Positions 17,173 to 25,516 of a stretch of 51,567 nucleotides of DNA are shown here, piece by piece. Under the pieces are notes generated by a model. It ran no database searches. It worked only from the letters and a program-made list of their open reading frames with translations, and was not told where the DNA came from. Both the position numbers and the translations under genes were made by a program. Numbering within the stretch: the first letter of the stretch is position 1; each line of letters begins with the position of its first letter. This stretch comes from Chloroflexota bacterium (GTDB lineage Bacteria; Chloroflexota; Ktedonobacteria; Ktedonobacterales; JACDGC01), in assembly GCA_021778805.1 (NCBI GenBank), contig JAJYBV010000011.1:1-51567 (forward strand), read 5' to 3'.

Positions 17173-17517
17173 CTAGTCAGCGGATTCCTCCGCGGTTTCA
17201 TCGATATCATCATCTAAATAATCAGATTCCTCTTCGATTATGTCATCGTTATAAAATCCAATATCTTTTCCGGAATATACGCTTACCAACAGATCTTCCC
17301 GCGGAGTATCAGCAGTCATCACTAAATCATCATCTATTTGCTCTATTAATTTTACGATATCTGCTCGCTCTAGTTCACGCTCTAAAATAAGGGTTGCGTG
17401 CACATTTACGCCAGTAAAATGCAGTTCAATAACCCCAATTCGGGTTACTTCTTCAATAATAAAATATCCCTCAGAATAGGGAGTGCGAAATTGTCTGTCA
17501 AATCGAACATCCAGCAT
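17173..17517 (-). CDS. Hypothetical acidic protein, 114 aa
   Basis: A small protein that I do not recognise. Residues 1-85 alternate hydrophobic and polar residues like a compact beta-rich domain (FIIEEVTRIGVIELHF, VNVHATLILERELE). Residues 88-114 are an acidic tail (DDIIEEESDYLDDDIDET). There is no obvious ribosome site before the ATG. Codon use and residue mix look natural, and convergent spacing with nothing else supports a real gene. Its stop abuts the repeat at 16962-17170. No function is proposed. Confidence 0.6.
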   Translation of the reverse strand: MLDVRFDRQFRTPYSEGYFIIEEVTRIGVIELHFTGVNVHATLILERELERADIVKLIEQIDDDLVMTADTPREDLLVSVYSGKDIGFYNDDIIEEESDYLDDDIDETAEESAD

Positions 17518-17628
17518 GGTTGTATGTGTGCAGGCCCTGAAACAGGCGCCTCAATCCTTTCAATTCTTACTATATAGTATGCCACAAAGCAGTAAAAGCC
17601 TGAAATAGTTTTGAAAATTTCCTAACTG

Positions 17629-18426
17629 TTATTTGGGAAACACAAAATATGGACCCGGTTCCCAAAATGAAAATGCGTTAGCGTAATTGAAACCAATACG
17701 CTGATATAACCGTTCCGCCATAACCGATGAGGTTAACGCCGCCAATTGCGCCCCACTATCCTGTGCAAAACGCAGACCGGTTTGCATCAGCGCCGTAGCC
17801 GCGCCTTGCCTGCGATATTTTGGATCAACCGCAACATGGTAATATCCGGCAATTTGCTGTTCGATAACACAGGTCATTGCCGCCACCGGTATCTGATGTA
17901 TCCGAACTAAAAATGTATGTATTCCCGCCTCCGGATTTAACCAATGTCGCATAATCGGCCGCGCTACGCCATATACATTGCAAATAACCCGCAATGCGTC
18001 TTCTCGGTCTTCCTCCGATTGCGCCAGCGCGCATTGCATGTCGGAAGATTCTGCATCAATAGGCGCACAATCCAGCCGCATGGTCATACCGGGGGAATAT
18101 CCCCAGTTTTTCATGCCAATCGCTTTCATTGTTTCGGCAAATTGACCCGGCGCAGCGTCGGAGCGCACCCACCATTGCGGCGGGCGATTTGCCTCTCGAA
18201 ATGGGCGTAGCAGCTCAGCAATTCTATCTACCGTTGCGTTGCCGCCAATTGCACACCCAATTATATTATTAAACAGCAAGTCAACCGAATGCAGTGACAG
18301 AATTTGCAAGCACTCCGGTAATTCAGTTACGGTAATACCAGGTGTTGCTTGTAATGTTCGCCATGCAGATTTCCAGGCAATTTCCACAGATTCCGAAAGG
18401 TCTGCTTGGCTCCAAGGCTGTTTCAT
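17629..18426 (-). CDS. GNAT-family N-acetyltransferase
   Basis: A protein of 265 aa. The C-terminal half is a GNAT domain: motif A reads YYHVAVDPKYRRQGAATALM (about residues 192-211), where the RRQGAA loop binds the acetyl-CoA pyrophosphate, followed by LAALTSSVMAERLYQRIGF (motif B). The N-terminal ~125 residues are a degenerate, probably substrate-binding half. The acceptor is unknown. I start at the ATG 18426 because the domain begins right after it; the frame stays open 31 codons further into a hydrophobic stretch. The ribosome site is weak. Confidence 0.85.
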   Translation of the reverse strand: MKQPWSQADLSESVEIAWKSAWRTLQATPGITVTELPECLQILSLHSVDLLFNNIIGCAIGGNATVDRIAELLRPFREANRPPQWWVRSDAAPGQFAETMKAIGMKNWGYSPGMTMRLDCAPIDAESSDMQCALAQSEEDREDALRVICNVYGVARPIMRHWLNPEAGIHTFLVRIHQIPVAAMTCVIEQQIAGYYHVAVDPKYRRQGAATALMQTGLRFAQDSGAQLAALTSSVMAERLYQRIGFNYANAFSFWEPGPYFVFPK

Positions 18427-18586
18427 GCAACTTAATCCCGCTTTACATAGTTTACAATAAAGATAGAAACCAAACGATAGTGTTTTTACTAAGGCTTTGA
18501 GCCATTTTTGCAAAAACACTATCGCTTATATCGCAATATTATAAATACTGCTGCTTTATTTCAGCGCAACCTATGCGCCAAAAATC

Positions 18587-20452
18587 TTATTCAACAGTAA
18601 CCGATTTCGCCAGGTTTCGGGGCTGATCTATATCACAGCCTCGTTCTACTGCCGTATAATACGCCAACAGTTGAAACGGTATAGCGGCCAGCGCCGGCAC
18701 GAGCAATTCATCTATTTCCGGCACATAAAATACACTTTCCGCATGTTTATGGATCAGCTCATCACCTTCAGTTGCTACAGCAATAACTTTGGCGCGCCGC
18801 GCACGCACTTCCTGAATATTACTGATAACTTTTTCATATACTATGCTATGGGTAGCAACCGCCAGCAACGGAGTAAACTCATCAAGCAAAGTAATAGGCC
18901 CGTGCTTTAGTTCCCCTGCCTGGTATCCTTCAGCATGAATATATGAAACTTCTTTTAACTTTAACGCGCCTTCGCGCGCCACAGCATAGCCGGATCCGCG
19001 GCCAATGAACATCGCGCTTTGGCATGGCGCCAGCCATTTCGCGGTTTGTTGAATAGTGTTATTTTCCACGCCAACAATTTCCAGCAGCTTCTCCATTTTT
19101 GCCGGAATCGTTTCAACCTGCCGCAGCAGTGAAGTTATGGCAAAAGCATCTAGCGTATCGCGCAGTTCAGCCAATTTCAGCGCCAATACCGTCAGTGTCA
19201 TAACAGAAGTGACAAATGTTTTGGTTGCGGGAACACTAATTTCGGGGCCAGCGTTTAAGTATAAGGTAACATCTACTTCGCGGGTCAGCGCGCTGCCGAC
19301 CATATTAGTTAACCCAACAACCACCGCGCCGGATTCTTTTGCTAAACGCACGCTGGCAATAGTATCAGCTGTTTCACCGGATTGAGTTATAGCAATTACT
19401 AAAGTATCCGGGCCAACAACCGGGTCGGCGTAGCGGAACTCTGAAGCAACCCATGGTTCAACCGGTATACGCGCCCACCGTTCCAGCATTGCTCTGCCAA
19501 TTAAACTGGCGTAATACGAAGTGCCGCAAGCTAGCATAATAATACGGGAAATATTTTTCAGTTTGCCTGATTGCGCCAGCGCATCAATTTCATCAATCTG
19601 TGGAACTAAGCGATCATCCAGCGGTTTTATGCGTGAAAGCAGAGCGCGCTGTGCAGCTGCAGGCTGTTCCATAATTTCTTTCAGCAAATAATGCGGGTAA
19701 CCGTCTTTTTCAGCAGATTGCGCATCCCATTCCACATGAATCGGAGTACGTTGAACCTGTTTGCCATCAATAGTGTGAATGCGAATATCGGCGGCGGTAA
19801 TGACAGCATATTCACCATCATTCAAAGTAAGCATAGAACGGGTATGCTTCAACAAAGCTGTCATATCCGAGGCAAAATAACTTTCGCCATTTCCTGCGCC
19901 AATAATTAGCGGAGCGTTGTTTCTGGCGCCGATTAATTTGCCGGGTTCCTTGCGAGACATAACCACCATCGCATAGGCGCCGCGCAGTTTCGGCAAAATA
20001 TTGCGCACGGCGGTTTCCAAATTTTCCGCGCCTTGCGCAAGTTCCCGTTCAATTGCGTGCGCTAATATTTCTGTATCGGTTTGCGAGGTGAAAACATGTC
20101 CCTCTGCCATTAGTTCCTTGCGAAGTTCTTGATAATTTTCAATGATACCGTTATGAATCAGCGCTAAATCGCCGGTGCAATCAACATGCGGATGCGCATT
20201 AATATCATTGGGTTCGCCGTGAGTTGCCCAGCGGGTATGGCCGATTCCCTGCACTCCATGAGGTTGTGAAGAGCTGATAGCGTTTGAAAGATTCCGTAAT
20301 TTGCCGGCGCGCTTATGCACTACAATAGCGCCTTGGGAATCTAAGACTGCAATACCTGCGGAATCATATCCGCGATATTCTAGGCGGGCTAAGCCGTCGA
20401 TGAGGATTGGTGTGGCGTTTTGTTCGCCAACATAGCCGATAATACCGCACAT
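18587..20452 (-). CDS. glmS: Glutamine-fructose-6-phosphate aminotransferase GlmS
   Basis: The enzyme makes glucosamine-6-phosphate from fructose-6-phosphate and glutamine, the entry step to UDP-GlcNAc and peptidoglycan. It has 621 aa, the normal length. The N-terminus MCGIIGYVG provides the Cys2 nucleophile of the class-II glutaminase domain (1-240; RWATHGEP and HNGIIEN are visible). Two SIS sugar-isomerase domains follow (about 295-430, ACGTSYYASLIGR; and 470-605). The C-terminus ends NLAKSVTVE with the conserved substrate Lys. AAAGGA lies about 11 nt before the ATG. The upstream leader carries a glmS ribozyme, so expression should fall as GlcN6P accumulates. It feeds the same wall pathway as the MurA at 35190. 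Confidence 0.97.
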   Translation of the reverse strand: MCGIIGYVGEQNATPILIDGLARLEYRGYDSAGIAVLDSQGAIVVHKRAGKLRNLSNAISSSQPHGVQGIGHTRWATHGEPNDINAHPHVDCTGDLALIHNGIIENYQELRKELMAEGHVFTSQTDTEILAHAIERELAQGAENLETAVRNILPKLRGAYAMVVMSRKEPGKLIGARNNAPLIIGAGNGESYFASDMTALLKHTRSMLTLNDGEYAVITAADIRIHTIDGKQVQRTPIHVEWDAQSAEKDGYPHYLLKEIMEQPAAAQRALLSRIKPLDDRLVPQIDEIDALAQSGKLKNISRIIMLACGTSYYASLIGRAMLERWARIPVEPWVASEFRYADPVVGPDTLVIAITQSGETADTIASVRLAKESGAVVVGLTNMVGSALTREVDVTLYLNAGPEISVPATKTFVTSVMTLTVLALKLAELRDTLDAFAITSLLRQVETIPAKMEKLLEIVGVENNTIQQTAKWLAPCQSAMFIGRGSGYAVAREGALKLKEVSYIHAEGYQAGELKHGPITLLDEFTPLLAVATHSIVYEKVISNIQEVRARRAKVIAVATEGDELIHKHAESVFYVPEIDELLVPALAAIPFQLLAYYTAVERGCDIDQPRNLAKSVTVE

Positions 20453-20621
20453 AGTGAGGATTTTCCTTTACATTGTTTAATGAAAGGGACAAAAATGAGC
20501 GTAACAAAACCCAGCATATGTATTTCCTCAATTTGAAAAACATACGCATCCCCGCCGCGTTAAACAAAAGATCGCCAGCCACTATGCTGCAATCTGCAAA
20601 CACGGTTCAATAAACAACGAT

Positions 20622-20770
20622 TCATTGTAGGCTTTGTTGCGCCAATCACTTGGCGATTTTAACCCGCAATGTCAAGGACGTCGTATCTACGCCCTGAGAG
20701 GCATCCGCTGACATGATTCGATAACCCCCCGCCTCGTCAACTGAAATCCTCCAATTTCAGTCCATGCGCT
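20622..20770 (-). ncRNA. glmS self-cleaving ribozyme (GlcN6P-dependent)
   Basis: In the glmS leader the minus strand reads A|GCGC-ATGGACTGAAAT...ATTTCAGTTGACGAGG...GGGTTATCGA..CAT...GCGG.TGCC, which follows the bacterial glmS ribozyme core in order: cleavage site before GCGC, P1 hairpin CTGAAAT/ATTTCAG, the invariant AGTTGACGAGG, the GGGTTATCGA stretch, then P3/P4-like stems (CGCCA-AGTGAT-TGGCG and CATTG/CAATG). In known examples GlcN6P acts as cofactor, the RNA cuts itself and the message is degraded. Predicted cleavage lies between 20770 and 20769, about 45 nt after the predicted transcript start. Confidence 0.88.
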
Positions 20771-20822
20771 ATATTCAACTTTAAAAAAGATCTTAGAACA
20801 ACGCTCGTCGTCCCTTACTTTC

Positions 20823-20851
20823 AGTATAACAAATTATATCCGTAAGGACAA
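20823..20851 (-). promoter_or_regulatory. Promoter of glmS
   Basis: On the minus strand TTGTCC (20851-20846), a 17-bp spacer and TATACT (20828-20823). The expected start near 20816 gives a leader of ~365 nt containing the ribozyme. Confidence 0.6.
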
Positions 20852-20929
20852 TAGCATCCGGTACTTTTCGGAAGCAAGCTTATTTTTATGATAAATACAG
20901 CGTAAATACAGAATAATCAGCAACAATGC

Positions 20930-20972
20930 GCATAAAATGTTTCATGTTTCCTCAAAATGGAACATTTTATGC
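20930..20972. repeat. Long inverted repeat in the glmS/NYN divergent region
   Basis: GCATAAAATGTT and AACATTTTATGC are perfect 12-bp arms; the inner bases TCAT/ATGG extend the stem to about 16 bp with one G-T pair around an ~11-nt loop. It lies ~80 bp upstream of the glmS -35 and ~360 bp before the NYN gene. It could be an operator. No T-run follows either way. The rest of 20973-21329 is AT-rich, with a TATAAT at about 21133-21140 that could serve the NYN operon but has no clear -35. Confidence 0.55.
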
Positions 20973-21329
20973 TGATAAAACGTCATGAAATAGCTGGCTG
21001 TATTGTTAATATTGTCAACAAACGGGGTATCATGATTATTGTACTTTTCATAATACTTCGTAATATTTAGGCAATCTCTTCTATATGTGATATGATATCT
21101 AATATAGGATGCGCTATGATATATGGCTTGGCATGTATAATATAATCAGAGTCCTGAATATTGTTTTTATAAACGCTTAAACTCACAGCAACCATTGCGT
21201 GTGGGGGCATCATCCGGCTGATTCTGCCGCAATATGCGCTATGAGGAAAGCAGGCTGTATTGTAAGATCAATGCTATTTATGACGTATTCGCATACACTT
21301 TTAAATTTTTTATTAAGGAGACCCTCTAT

Positions 21330-22556
21330 ATGTCTGAAGAGATTGCTCTCTTCATAGATTTTGAAAACATTCGATATAGTTTGTTAAACACTCAGCATCG
21401 GGAGCCGGACCCGCAAGAACTGATAAATATTGCGCGCAAATATGGCATCGTTATGGTTGCTAAAGCCTACGCCGATTGGACCCGCCAACCGGAAATGTTT
21501 AAGGGCAGCCTTACCGCTGCGATGATCGATCGCGTCGATTGCCCTGCAAAACAGCGCGACAGATTACGCCAAGTTTCTGTTCGCGACGCCTCCGACAGCG
21601 GCATTTGGTCTTCCAGCAGTGTGAACATTCCTGTTCAAACTGCCGGAGATGAAGAAGTAAACCATTTTTCTGGCAGCTCGCAATCTGTTTATACCACGCA
21701 AAGCAGTACACAAAGCACGGTAGATCTCAATATGCTGATGGATATTATCGAAACGGTTTTCGACAGACCCAATATATCTACCTTCGTGTTAATGACCGGG
21801 GACCGCGATTTCACACGCATTTGCGCGCGCCTGAAACTGCGCCTGAATAAAAATGTTATCGTCGCAGGGGTTCCCGGCACCGTCAGCAGAGATTTGCTTT
21901 CCGCCGCTAACTCTTTTGTGTTGCTTAGCGCCAGTCAAAGCCAAATACATACCGCTGCTCCGGCCACCGCTGTCAGCCGTACAAACTCAGTTCTGCTCGA
22001 TCCCCTCGATCCGCAGTTTATGCAGTTTTTAGATTACATCGACCGACATTGGTCATGGCGCACCATAGTAGGAGTTTCTAACTTTATTGGGGATCCCTAT
22101 AACCATAAAAACCGGTTCCGTGGTAAACTCACTCGCGAATCTGCGCGTGATTTGCTGCAAATCTGCATTGACCAAGGTATCTTAATTCAGCAATTTGATA
22201 ACGTCGGCAATGAAGATCTTCGCCTGAACCGCGACAACGCTCAGGTCGCCAACTCTTTAACTGTTTTAAGAACATCTGATATCAAACCATGGCGCGCAGC
22301 AGCAGCAAACATCGGCATTGGGTTACCCGGCAACGGATATGTTCCCAGCCAAATTTTCTCTGCCGGCGTTAACGGCGCTGTGTCAACGGATACTGAAGAT
22401 GGAGATATGTATTATGGTTCACCGGAAGACCCTGCTTTGACCATTGCAGGCATAGATCCTTCTATAAAAGTAAACGTAGATAGTTCTTTATTGAAACCAG
22501 CAATTGCAGAGGTTTTTGTTATCGAAGATCTCCGCCAAAACACTAATCACGAATGA
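21330..22556 (+). CDS. NYN-domain (LabA/DUF88-like) putative ribonuclease
   Basis: A protein of 408 aa. The NYN/PIN-like fold opens with ALFIDFENIR (Asp10, Asn13) and has later acids at Asp49, Asp132/138 and MTGDRDF (Asp158, Asp160), the metal-binding set of this RNase family. A Ser/Thr/Gln-rich insert (about 85-130) splits the domain. After residue ~225 a separate helical region (QFLDYIDRHWSWRTIVGVSNFI, ESARDLLQICIDQGILIQ) looks like a winged-helix/OST-HTH-type RNA-binding part, which is inference. AAGGAG lies 9 nt before the ATG; an upstream open stretch lacks a site. It overlaps the next gene by 4 bp. Confidence 0.85.
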   Translation: MSEEIALFIDFENIRYSLLNTQHREPDPQELINIARKYGIVMVAKAYADWTRQPEMFKGSLTAAMIDRVDCPAKQRDRLRQVSVRDASDSGIWSSSSVNIPVQTAGDEEVNHFSGSSQSVYTTQSSTQSTVDLNMLMDIIETVFDRPNISTFVLMTGDRDFTRICARLKLRLNKNVIVAGVPGTVSRDLLSAANSFVLLSASQSQIHTAAPATAVSRTNSVLLDPLDPQFMQFLDYIDRHWSWRTIVGVSNFIGDPYNHKNRFRGKLTRESARDLLQICIDQGILIQQFDNVGNEDLRLNRDNAQVANSLTVLRTSDIKPWRAAAANIGIGLPGNGYVPSQIFSAGVNGAVSTDTEDGDMYYGSPEDPALTIAGIDPSIKVNVDSSLLKPAIAEVFVIEDLRQNTNHE

Positions 22557-22870
22557 TTATCGCTTCTCTCTCTATTACAGCGCGCTTGTCTGAAAGCCAT
22601 TCCTTGAAAGACAAGCGCCAAGTTGTCCGTTCTTTGCTGGCAGGCGCACGCGCGAAGTTTGGTGTGTCTGCAGCCGAAGTTGGCGCAGTTGATCAATGGC
22701 AAACCATTGAATTAGGTTTTGCCATTGTCAGTGCCAGTTCCGCAGTGGCGCGCTCCATTCTGCAAAGCCTGGAAAATTATATTGTTGAATCTCGGCCTGA
22801 TCTGCTCATTCTCGATTGCATTAGCGATCTACACGTTTTTGAAGGCAAAGACTACGCTGAAGATATGTAG
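22553..22870 (+). CDS. DUF503 (YlxP-like) protein
   Basis: A small alpha/beta protein of 105 aa matching DUF503: it opens with a beta strand, then SLKDKRQVVRSLLAGARAKFGVSAAEVG (a family signature in two parts, about residues 17-44), a Trp-Gln-containing strand, and a C-terminal helix with SILQSLENYI. In Firmicutes the relative YlxP is encoded with ribosome-maturation genes, but its role is not settled. The start overlaps the NYN stop (ATGA), so the two are translationally coupled and may act together on RNA. Confidence 0.85.
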   Translation: MIIASLSITARLSESHSLKDKRQVVRSLLAGARAKFGVSAAEVGAVDQWQTIELGFAIVSASSAVARSILQSLENYIVESRPDLLILDCISDLHVFEGKDYAEDM

Positions 22871-22972
22871 GCTGCGCTGACTTGCTATTTTGTCAGAAAC
22901 TGCAGCATTGTTTCCGATTCACCATGCGTTATTTCGATATTTCTAATGCAATATGCAGGAGGAATTTGAATT

Positions 22973-23524
22973 ATGCCAACGATTTTTGTGCGAATTTCTT
23001 TATTTCTCAGTTCATACTCATCATTTTTCTTCATTGTTACCGTTTTAAATTGGCAATCTTTGTTTCCAGTTGCAGTTTTATCACTTTGTCTTGGCGTTTT
23101 TGGTATTCTAATTACTATTGCATATCTTGTTATTACCCCATCTTTTAAAAACGCGCATACATTTCAAATAAAAAATTGCCAGCAGCAAGATTCCGATATT
23201 ATTGGGTATATTGCAATATATATTTTTCCATTTCTAGCTTTTCCCATCGACAGCCTCGAAAAAGCTATTGCCGCAGGAATATTGCTGGTAACCATCGGCG
23301 CTGTTTATACGCATTCATCGCTATTAGTAATTAACCCATTCCTCAGCCTCATCGGATACCGGCTCTATAAGGCTCAAATTAATGCAATTGATGGAGATGT
23401 GATGATCCTTTCCCGTAAACCAATCTATCCAAATCGTTCTATTTCACTTGTTAGTGTTGATACCGGTATGTATCTTCGCAATAGAAAGGAATCGCCGCAT
23501 GAATCCGAACCCGCATCACAATAA
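22973..23524 (+). CDS. kwaA: KwaA-like membrane protein of a Kiwa anti-phage system
   Basis: A protein of 183 aa with four hydrophobic helices (about 8-26, 31-54, 76-92 and 97-121) and a soluble tail. After the last helix NPFLSLIGYRLYKAQI (121-136) matches the conserved NPhh.hhGYRhY pattern of KwaA. In E. coli KwaA is the membrane part of Kiwa and senses phage contact at the envelope. AGGAGG lies 9 nt before the ATG. The gene overlaps the next one by 26 bp in another frame, as expected for a two-gene module. The DNA is AT-rich with many Phe, Ile and Ser codons, unlike the NYN gene upstream, which suggests transfer. Confidence 0.75.
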   Translation: MPTIFVRISLFLSSYSSFFFIVTVLNWQSLFPVAVLSLCLGVFGILITIAYLVITPSFKNAHTFQIKNCQQQDSDIIGYIAIYIFPFLAFPIDSLEKAIAAGILLVTIGAVYTHSSLLVINPFLSLIGYRLYKAQINAIDGDVMILSRKPIYPNRSISLVSVDTGMYLRNRKESPHESEPASQ

Positions 23525-24494
23525 TAACGCGGATACTTTAGCGTCGATTTTTCAGAATTTTATCGATTTTAATCTGAATAATTGCGAGGTTTCGCTCTTT
23601 TTAGGCGCAGATTTGCAGAATAACGGTGTATTTACATTTGCCGAAGTACAGCTCAGCAATAAACTTGCTAATCAGTTCCGTAATTTTATGAATACGTTTC
23701 AGCATGAAAAATCAGTAAAATTTCAAAAAGATAATTTTCTTTTGCAGCCATTTGACTTTGAAGCCACTGGAGATGAAATTGATATTGAATATGAGTCATT
23801 TGCCCAAGCGCCGGATATTGAACAAATTATAGCGTCTTTACAAGTAAAACCTACCATTTTCCAAGAAAATGACGCCGAATTTATTCATGGTTTAAAGTTT
23901 GCCATTTTTTGCTGTACCGCCCCAAGCCAGAAATCTATATATTTTCTGCAAAAATATTCATCACGAAAAATTATGCGTAAAAGCCTGTCGATACATCGTT
24001 TGCTCAATAATGATGTGTATGATCTTCTTGATACACCCTTACTTCAGTTTGATGAAGTCGTTCATACAGTTATTTGGGAGACTCACATTCTTATTTTTGA
24101 TCACGCCGCATATATGCATATATTTCGAGAAGGGCCGCACATTCAAAGTATAGCCAATCAAGCCTTAGAAGCTATTAAGCAATTTGATATATTTGAACAA
24201 TTTGATGAATTTGCCAATAGCTGCCAAAAAGACAGCAGAAAATTAACCAAACTATATATCATTTCCAAAAAAAATAGGTTAGAGTCAATCAGCCGGCTGG
24301 ATTTGCAGTCCATTCAAAATATCATTGAAAAATATCAGCTAAATATTTGCGCTGTTGCTTATTCCACACGCTGGCGATTGCAATTTCAAAATAAAAGTAT
24401 ATGGCATGCGCTGAAACTGCTTGCAGATGACTATGCGCTTTCAGAAATTACCGGCAATCGCTACGAAATTTATGGCAAACGCAATATTCCCTAA
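23499..24494 (+). CDS. kwaB: KwaB-like DUF4868 protein of a Kiwa anti-phage system
   Basis: A soluble protein of 331 aa. The middle contains IYFLQKYSSRKIMRKS (about 160-175) and ETHILIFDHAAYMHIF (about 205-220), and the end reads ALKLLADDYALSEITGNRYEIYGKR (about 303-327). These are the landmarks of DUF4868, the family of KwaB. In E. coli KwaB is the effector that acts on phage DNA when KwaA is triggered. I take the ATG at 23499 (GAAAGGAA about 8 nt upstream) inside the kwaA tail, rather than an earlier start at 23448. Family-level assignment is firm; anti-phage activity here is inference. Confidence 0.8.
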   Translation: MNPNPHHNNNADTLASIFQNFIDFNLNNCEVSLFLGADLQNNGVFTFAEVQLSNKLANQFRNFMNTFQHEKSVKFQKDNFLLQPFDFEATGDEIDIEYESFAQAPDIEQIIASLQVKPTIFQENDAEFIHGLKFAIFCCTAPSQKSIYFLQKYSSRKIMRKSLSIHRLLNNDVYDLLDTPLLQFDEVVHTVIWETHILIFDHAAYMHIFREGPHIQSIANQALEAIKQFDIFEQFDEFANSCQKDSRKLTKLYIISKKNRLESISRLDLQSIQNIIEKYQLNICAVAYSTRWRLQFQNKSIWHALKLLADDYALSEITGNRYEIYGKRNIP

Positions 24495-24666
24495 GATAAT
24501 TTGCAATTTATCAGCAAACACATCATTGCTTATTGAAAAATTCATGCATATGCAGACATTCAAAGCGGTAAGCGCTTATCTAAGCAAAATCCTATTGGCG
24601 TTTTTTTCTAACTAATGATATGTTGTAATTAAACAAAATATCATAGAGAAATCAGGAATATGCGCT

Positions 24667-25449
24667 ATGTCGCAAGATCAACCGGCATCGCCCAGATTAT
24701 CTGCGGCAACCATACTTATCAAGCCAAATCCGCAAAACGAGGGATTCCAAGTTCTTATGGCGCTTCGCAGCGCACAAAGTGACTTTGCCCCCGCAGTGTA
24801 TGTTTTTCCCGGTGGCGCGGTTACCGAAAGCGATAAAATTGCTGAGGTTACTCCAGGTGTTTGCTACCCTGCAGTTATAGGTGATGAAACAAGTTTGGGT
24901 AATGGTGTGCGTGTAGCAGCAATACGTGAATTATATGAAGAAGCGGGTATTTTGCTGGCAAAATTCGGGGATCCACCCACCGATACTATAGATGATGAGC
25001 TTTCTTTGCGGCTTGTAGAACATCGCAAACAATTGCAAACACGAGCTATTACTATGCTAGACTTAGCCGCAGCTGAAGATTTAACATTTACTACCGATTT
25101 ACTGTATTATTTTGCGCATTGGATTACCCCTGAGGTCTTTCCAAAACGATTTAATACCTATTTTTTTATTACCACCGCGCCGGAATCCCAAACTGCAACC
25201 CACGACAACGCCGAAACTACCGACAGTATTTGGATTTCCCCACAAGAAGCATTGGAGCGTTATGAACATAATGACTTTCCATTAGTGTACGCCACGGAAA
25301 AACAATTGCAGCAACTTGCTCTGTTCCCTACTGCCGAAGCTCTTTTTTTAAGCTTGAAATATATTTCCCCACCGGTTATTATGCCGCGCGTTATTACGCA
25401 TAATGGCAAACAACTTATTCTTATGCCGGATGAGCAAGATCCTAAATAA
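24667..25449 (+). CDS. Nudix hydrolase (NUDT19/RP2-like)
   Basis: A protein of 260 aa. The Nudix signature is split: PGGAVTESD (48-56), an insert of ~30 residues, then AAIRELYEEAGILL (84-97), carrying the Mg-binding Glu91/Glu92. Such an insert is typical of NUDT19/RP2-type enzymes that hydrolyse CoA or its esters; the substrate here is inferred. The N-terminal SAATILIKP strand and central HWITPEVFPKRFNTYFF motif also match that group. The start has AGGAA about 12 nt upstream. It follows the Kiwa pair after 172 bp and is probably independent. Confidence 0.88.
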   Translation: MSQDQPASPRLSAATILIKPNPQNEGFQVLMALRSAQSDFAPAVYVFPGGAVTESDKIAEVTPGVCYPAVIGDETSLGNGVRVAAIRELYEEAGILLAKFGDPPTDTIDDELSLRLVEHRKQLQTRAITMLDLAAAEDLTFTTDLLYYFAHWITPEVFPKRFNTYFFITTAPESQTATHDNAETTDSIWISPQEALERYEHNDFPLVYATEKQLQQLALFPTAEALFLSLKYISPPVIMPRVITHNGKQLILMPDEQDPK

Positions 25450-25455
25450 TATAGA

Positions 25456-25483
25456 ATGGCGGCAAAACAGCTTTTGCCGCCAT
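25456..25483. terminator. Terminator-like hairpin between convergent genes
   Basis: ATGGCGGCAAAA, loop CAGC, TTTTGCCGCCAT: a perfect 12-bp stem 7 bp after the Nudix gene stop and 33 bp past the stop of the gene on the other strand. T-runs are weak on both sides, but position and stability fit a bidirectional terminator. Confidence 0.65.
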
Positions 25484-25516
25484 ATCAAAACGTTAATCAC
25501 CAATACTTAAAACGAA

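Noticed and set aside
20640-20760. T-box or other amino-acid riboswitch in the glmS leader
   Set aside because: The order of conserved blocks fits the glmS ribozyme. There is no T-box AGGGTGGNACCGCG motif and no terminator next to the start codon.
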